Shown: piece by piece, positions 29,940-30,334 of the stretch
Layout of the letters: every line of letters starts with the position of its first letter
Position numbering within the stretch: position 1 is the stretch's first letter
NCBI GenBank assembly: GCA_902491895.1
Contig: CABUJH010000019.1
Span: forward strand, 1 to 30,334
Direction: 5' to 3'
Source of the DNA: an uncultured Collinsella sp.
Lineage (GTDB): Bacteria > Actinomycetota > Coriobacteriia > Coriobacteriales > Coriobacteriaceae
DNA length: 30,334 nt
Notes under the pieces: generated by a model
Database searches by the model: none
What the model saw: only the letters and a program-made list of their open reading frames with translations
Told to the model about the DNA's origin: nothing
Made by a program: the position numbers and the translations under genes

Positions 29940-30334
29940 TTGAGTGAGATTCAGAACTCGTCCATTTTCTCTCTTGACGATGTCAACGAGGAGGAGATGA
30001 ACAACCTCATCGACGGTACGATTACCGACTTTGATGAGGGCGATCTCGTTAACGGCACTGTCGTTAAGATCGAGCATGACGAGGTGCTCGTTGACATCGG
30101 ATTCAAGTCCGAGGGCGTTATCCCGGTCCGCGAGCTGTCCATCCGCAAGGACGCTAACCCTGCAGACATCGTTGCACTCGGTGATCCCATCGAGGCTCTG
30201 GTTCTCCAGAAGGAGGACAAGGACGGTCGTCTGGTCCTGTCCAAGAAGCGTGCCGAGTACGAGCGTGCTTGGAACCGCATCGAGGAGAAGTTCAACGCCG
30301 GCGAGAACGTCGAGGGCGAGGTCATCGAGGTCGT
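29940..30334 (+). CDS. rpsA: 30S ribosomal protein S1 (3'-truncated by window edge)
   Basis: Large RNA-binding ribosomal protein that helps mRNA load on the 30S subunit; only the first 131 codons are in the window. Read from TTG at 29940 the protein begins SEIQNSSIFSLDDVNEEEMN after the initiator. The first S1 (OB-fold) domain spans about residues 35-105: FDEGDLVNGTVVKIEHDEVL, VDIGFKSEGVIPVREL and DGRLVLSKKRAEYERAW; a second domain begins at GENVEGEV. AAAGGGG sits 7 nt before the TTG; no in-frame ATG precedes the S1 domain except Met at about residue 21, which would lose the leader segment. Strongly biased codons fit a ribosomal protein. Confidence 0.9.
   Translation, partial: MSEIQNSSIFSLDDVNEEEMNNLIDGTITDFDEGDLVNGTVVKIEHDEVLVDIGFKSEGVIPVRELSIRKDANPADIVALGDPIEALVLQKEDKDGRLVLSKKRAEYERAWNRIEEKFNAGENVEGEVIEV

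Overview
The window reads as a stretch of chromosome from a high-GC, anaerobic, gut-type actinobacterium. Gene content and protein style point to Coriobacteriia, most likely Collinsella or a close relative. This is an inference from gene order (pst-phoU next to a yggS-sepF-yggT-divIVA division cluster), C-ending codon use and the types of short intergenic palindromes; no search was run. No tRNA, rRNA, CRISPR array, prophage or transposase gene is visible. Two genes are cut by the edges: pstC at the left and rpsA at the right.

Layout. 1-3561 (+): pstC-pstA-pstB-phoU, high-affinity phosphate uptake. 3681-6240 (+): yggS, sepF, yggT, divIVA, the Gram-positive division/PLP-homeostasis cluster. 6407-8963 (-): a small nitroreductase, then a low-affinity phosphate transporter (PiT) with its DUF47 partner. 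9214-12327 (+): an uncharacterised small protein, a Bax-inhibitor-1-like membrane protein, a PARG/macro-like TIGR02452 protein and a GDSL/SGNH hydrolase. 12328-12659: no gene, but a very regular array of six 15-bp repeats. 12660-15106 (-): thiD and thiC, with a TPP riboswitch before thiC. 15173-15688 (+): a membrane-anchored hypothetical protein. 15712-18021 (-): yaaA and an M18 aminopeptidase. 18188-20935 (+): polA. 21210-22037 (-): a Cof-type HAD phosphatase. 22038-25771 (+): a long leader with an arginine-rich 24-codon peptide, argG, a 56-codon small ORF and argH. 26159-26563 (+): ndk. 26715-27182 (-): rpiB. 27454-28773 (+): a CyuA/YhaM-type cysteine/serine desulfhydrase-dehydratase. 28866-29624 (-): a second HAD hydrolase. 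29940-end (+): rpsA from a TTG codon.

How the genes work together. Two phosphate importers (Pst and PiT) each come with a PhoU-like protein. ArgG and ArgH carry out the last two steps of arginine synthesis and appear to be controlled by a short arginine-coding leader peptide with alternative hairpins. ThiC and ThiD make and phosphorylate the HMP half of thiamine, with thiC under TPP control. SepF, YggT and DivIVA organise division and polar growth at the membrane.

Most unusual items: (1) the arginine-rich leader upstream of argG; (2) the six-copy, alternating-orientation 15-mer array with a 40-bp period at 12384-12599, bounded by two related hairpins; (3) a family of long intergenic palindromes, including two copies of the same 21-bp-arm element and one perfect 33-bp inverted repeat; (4) a yggT gene with no ATG, GTG or TTG able to start it; (5) a PARG-like protein whose QEE catalytic motif reads QEA.
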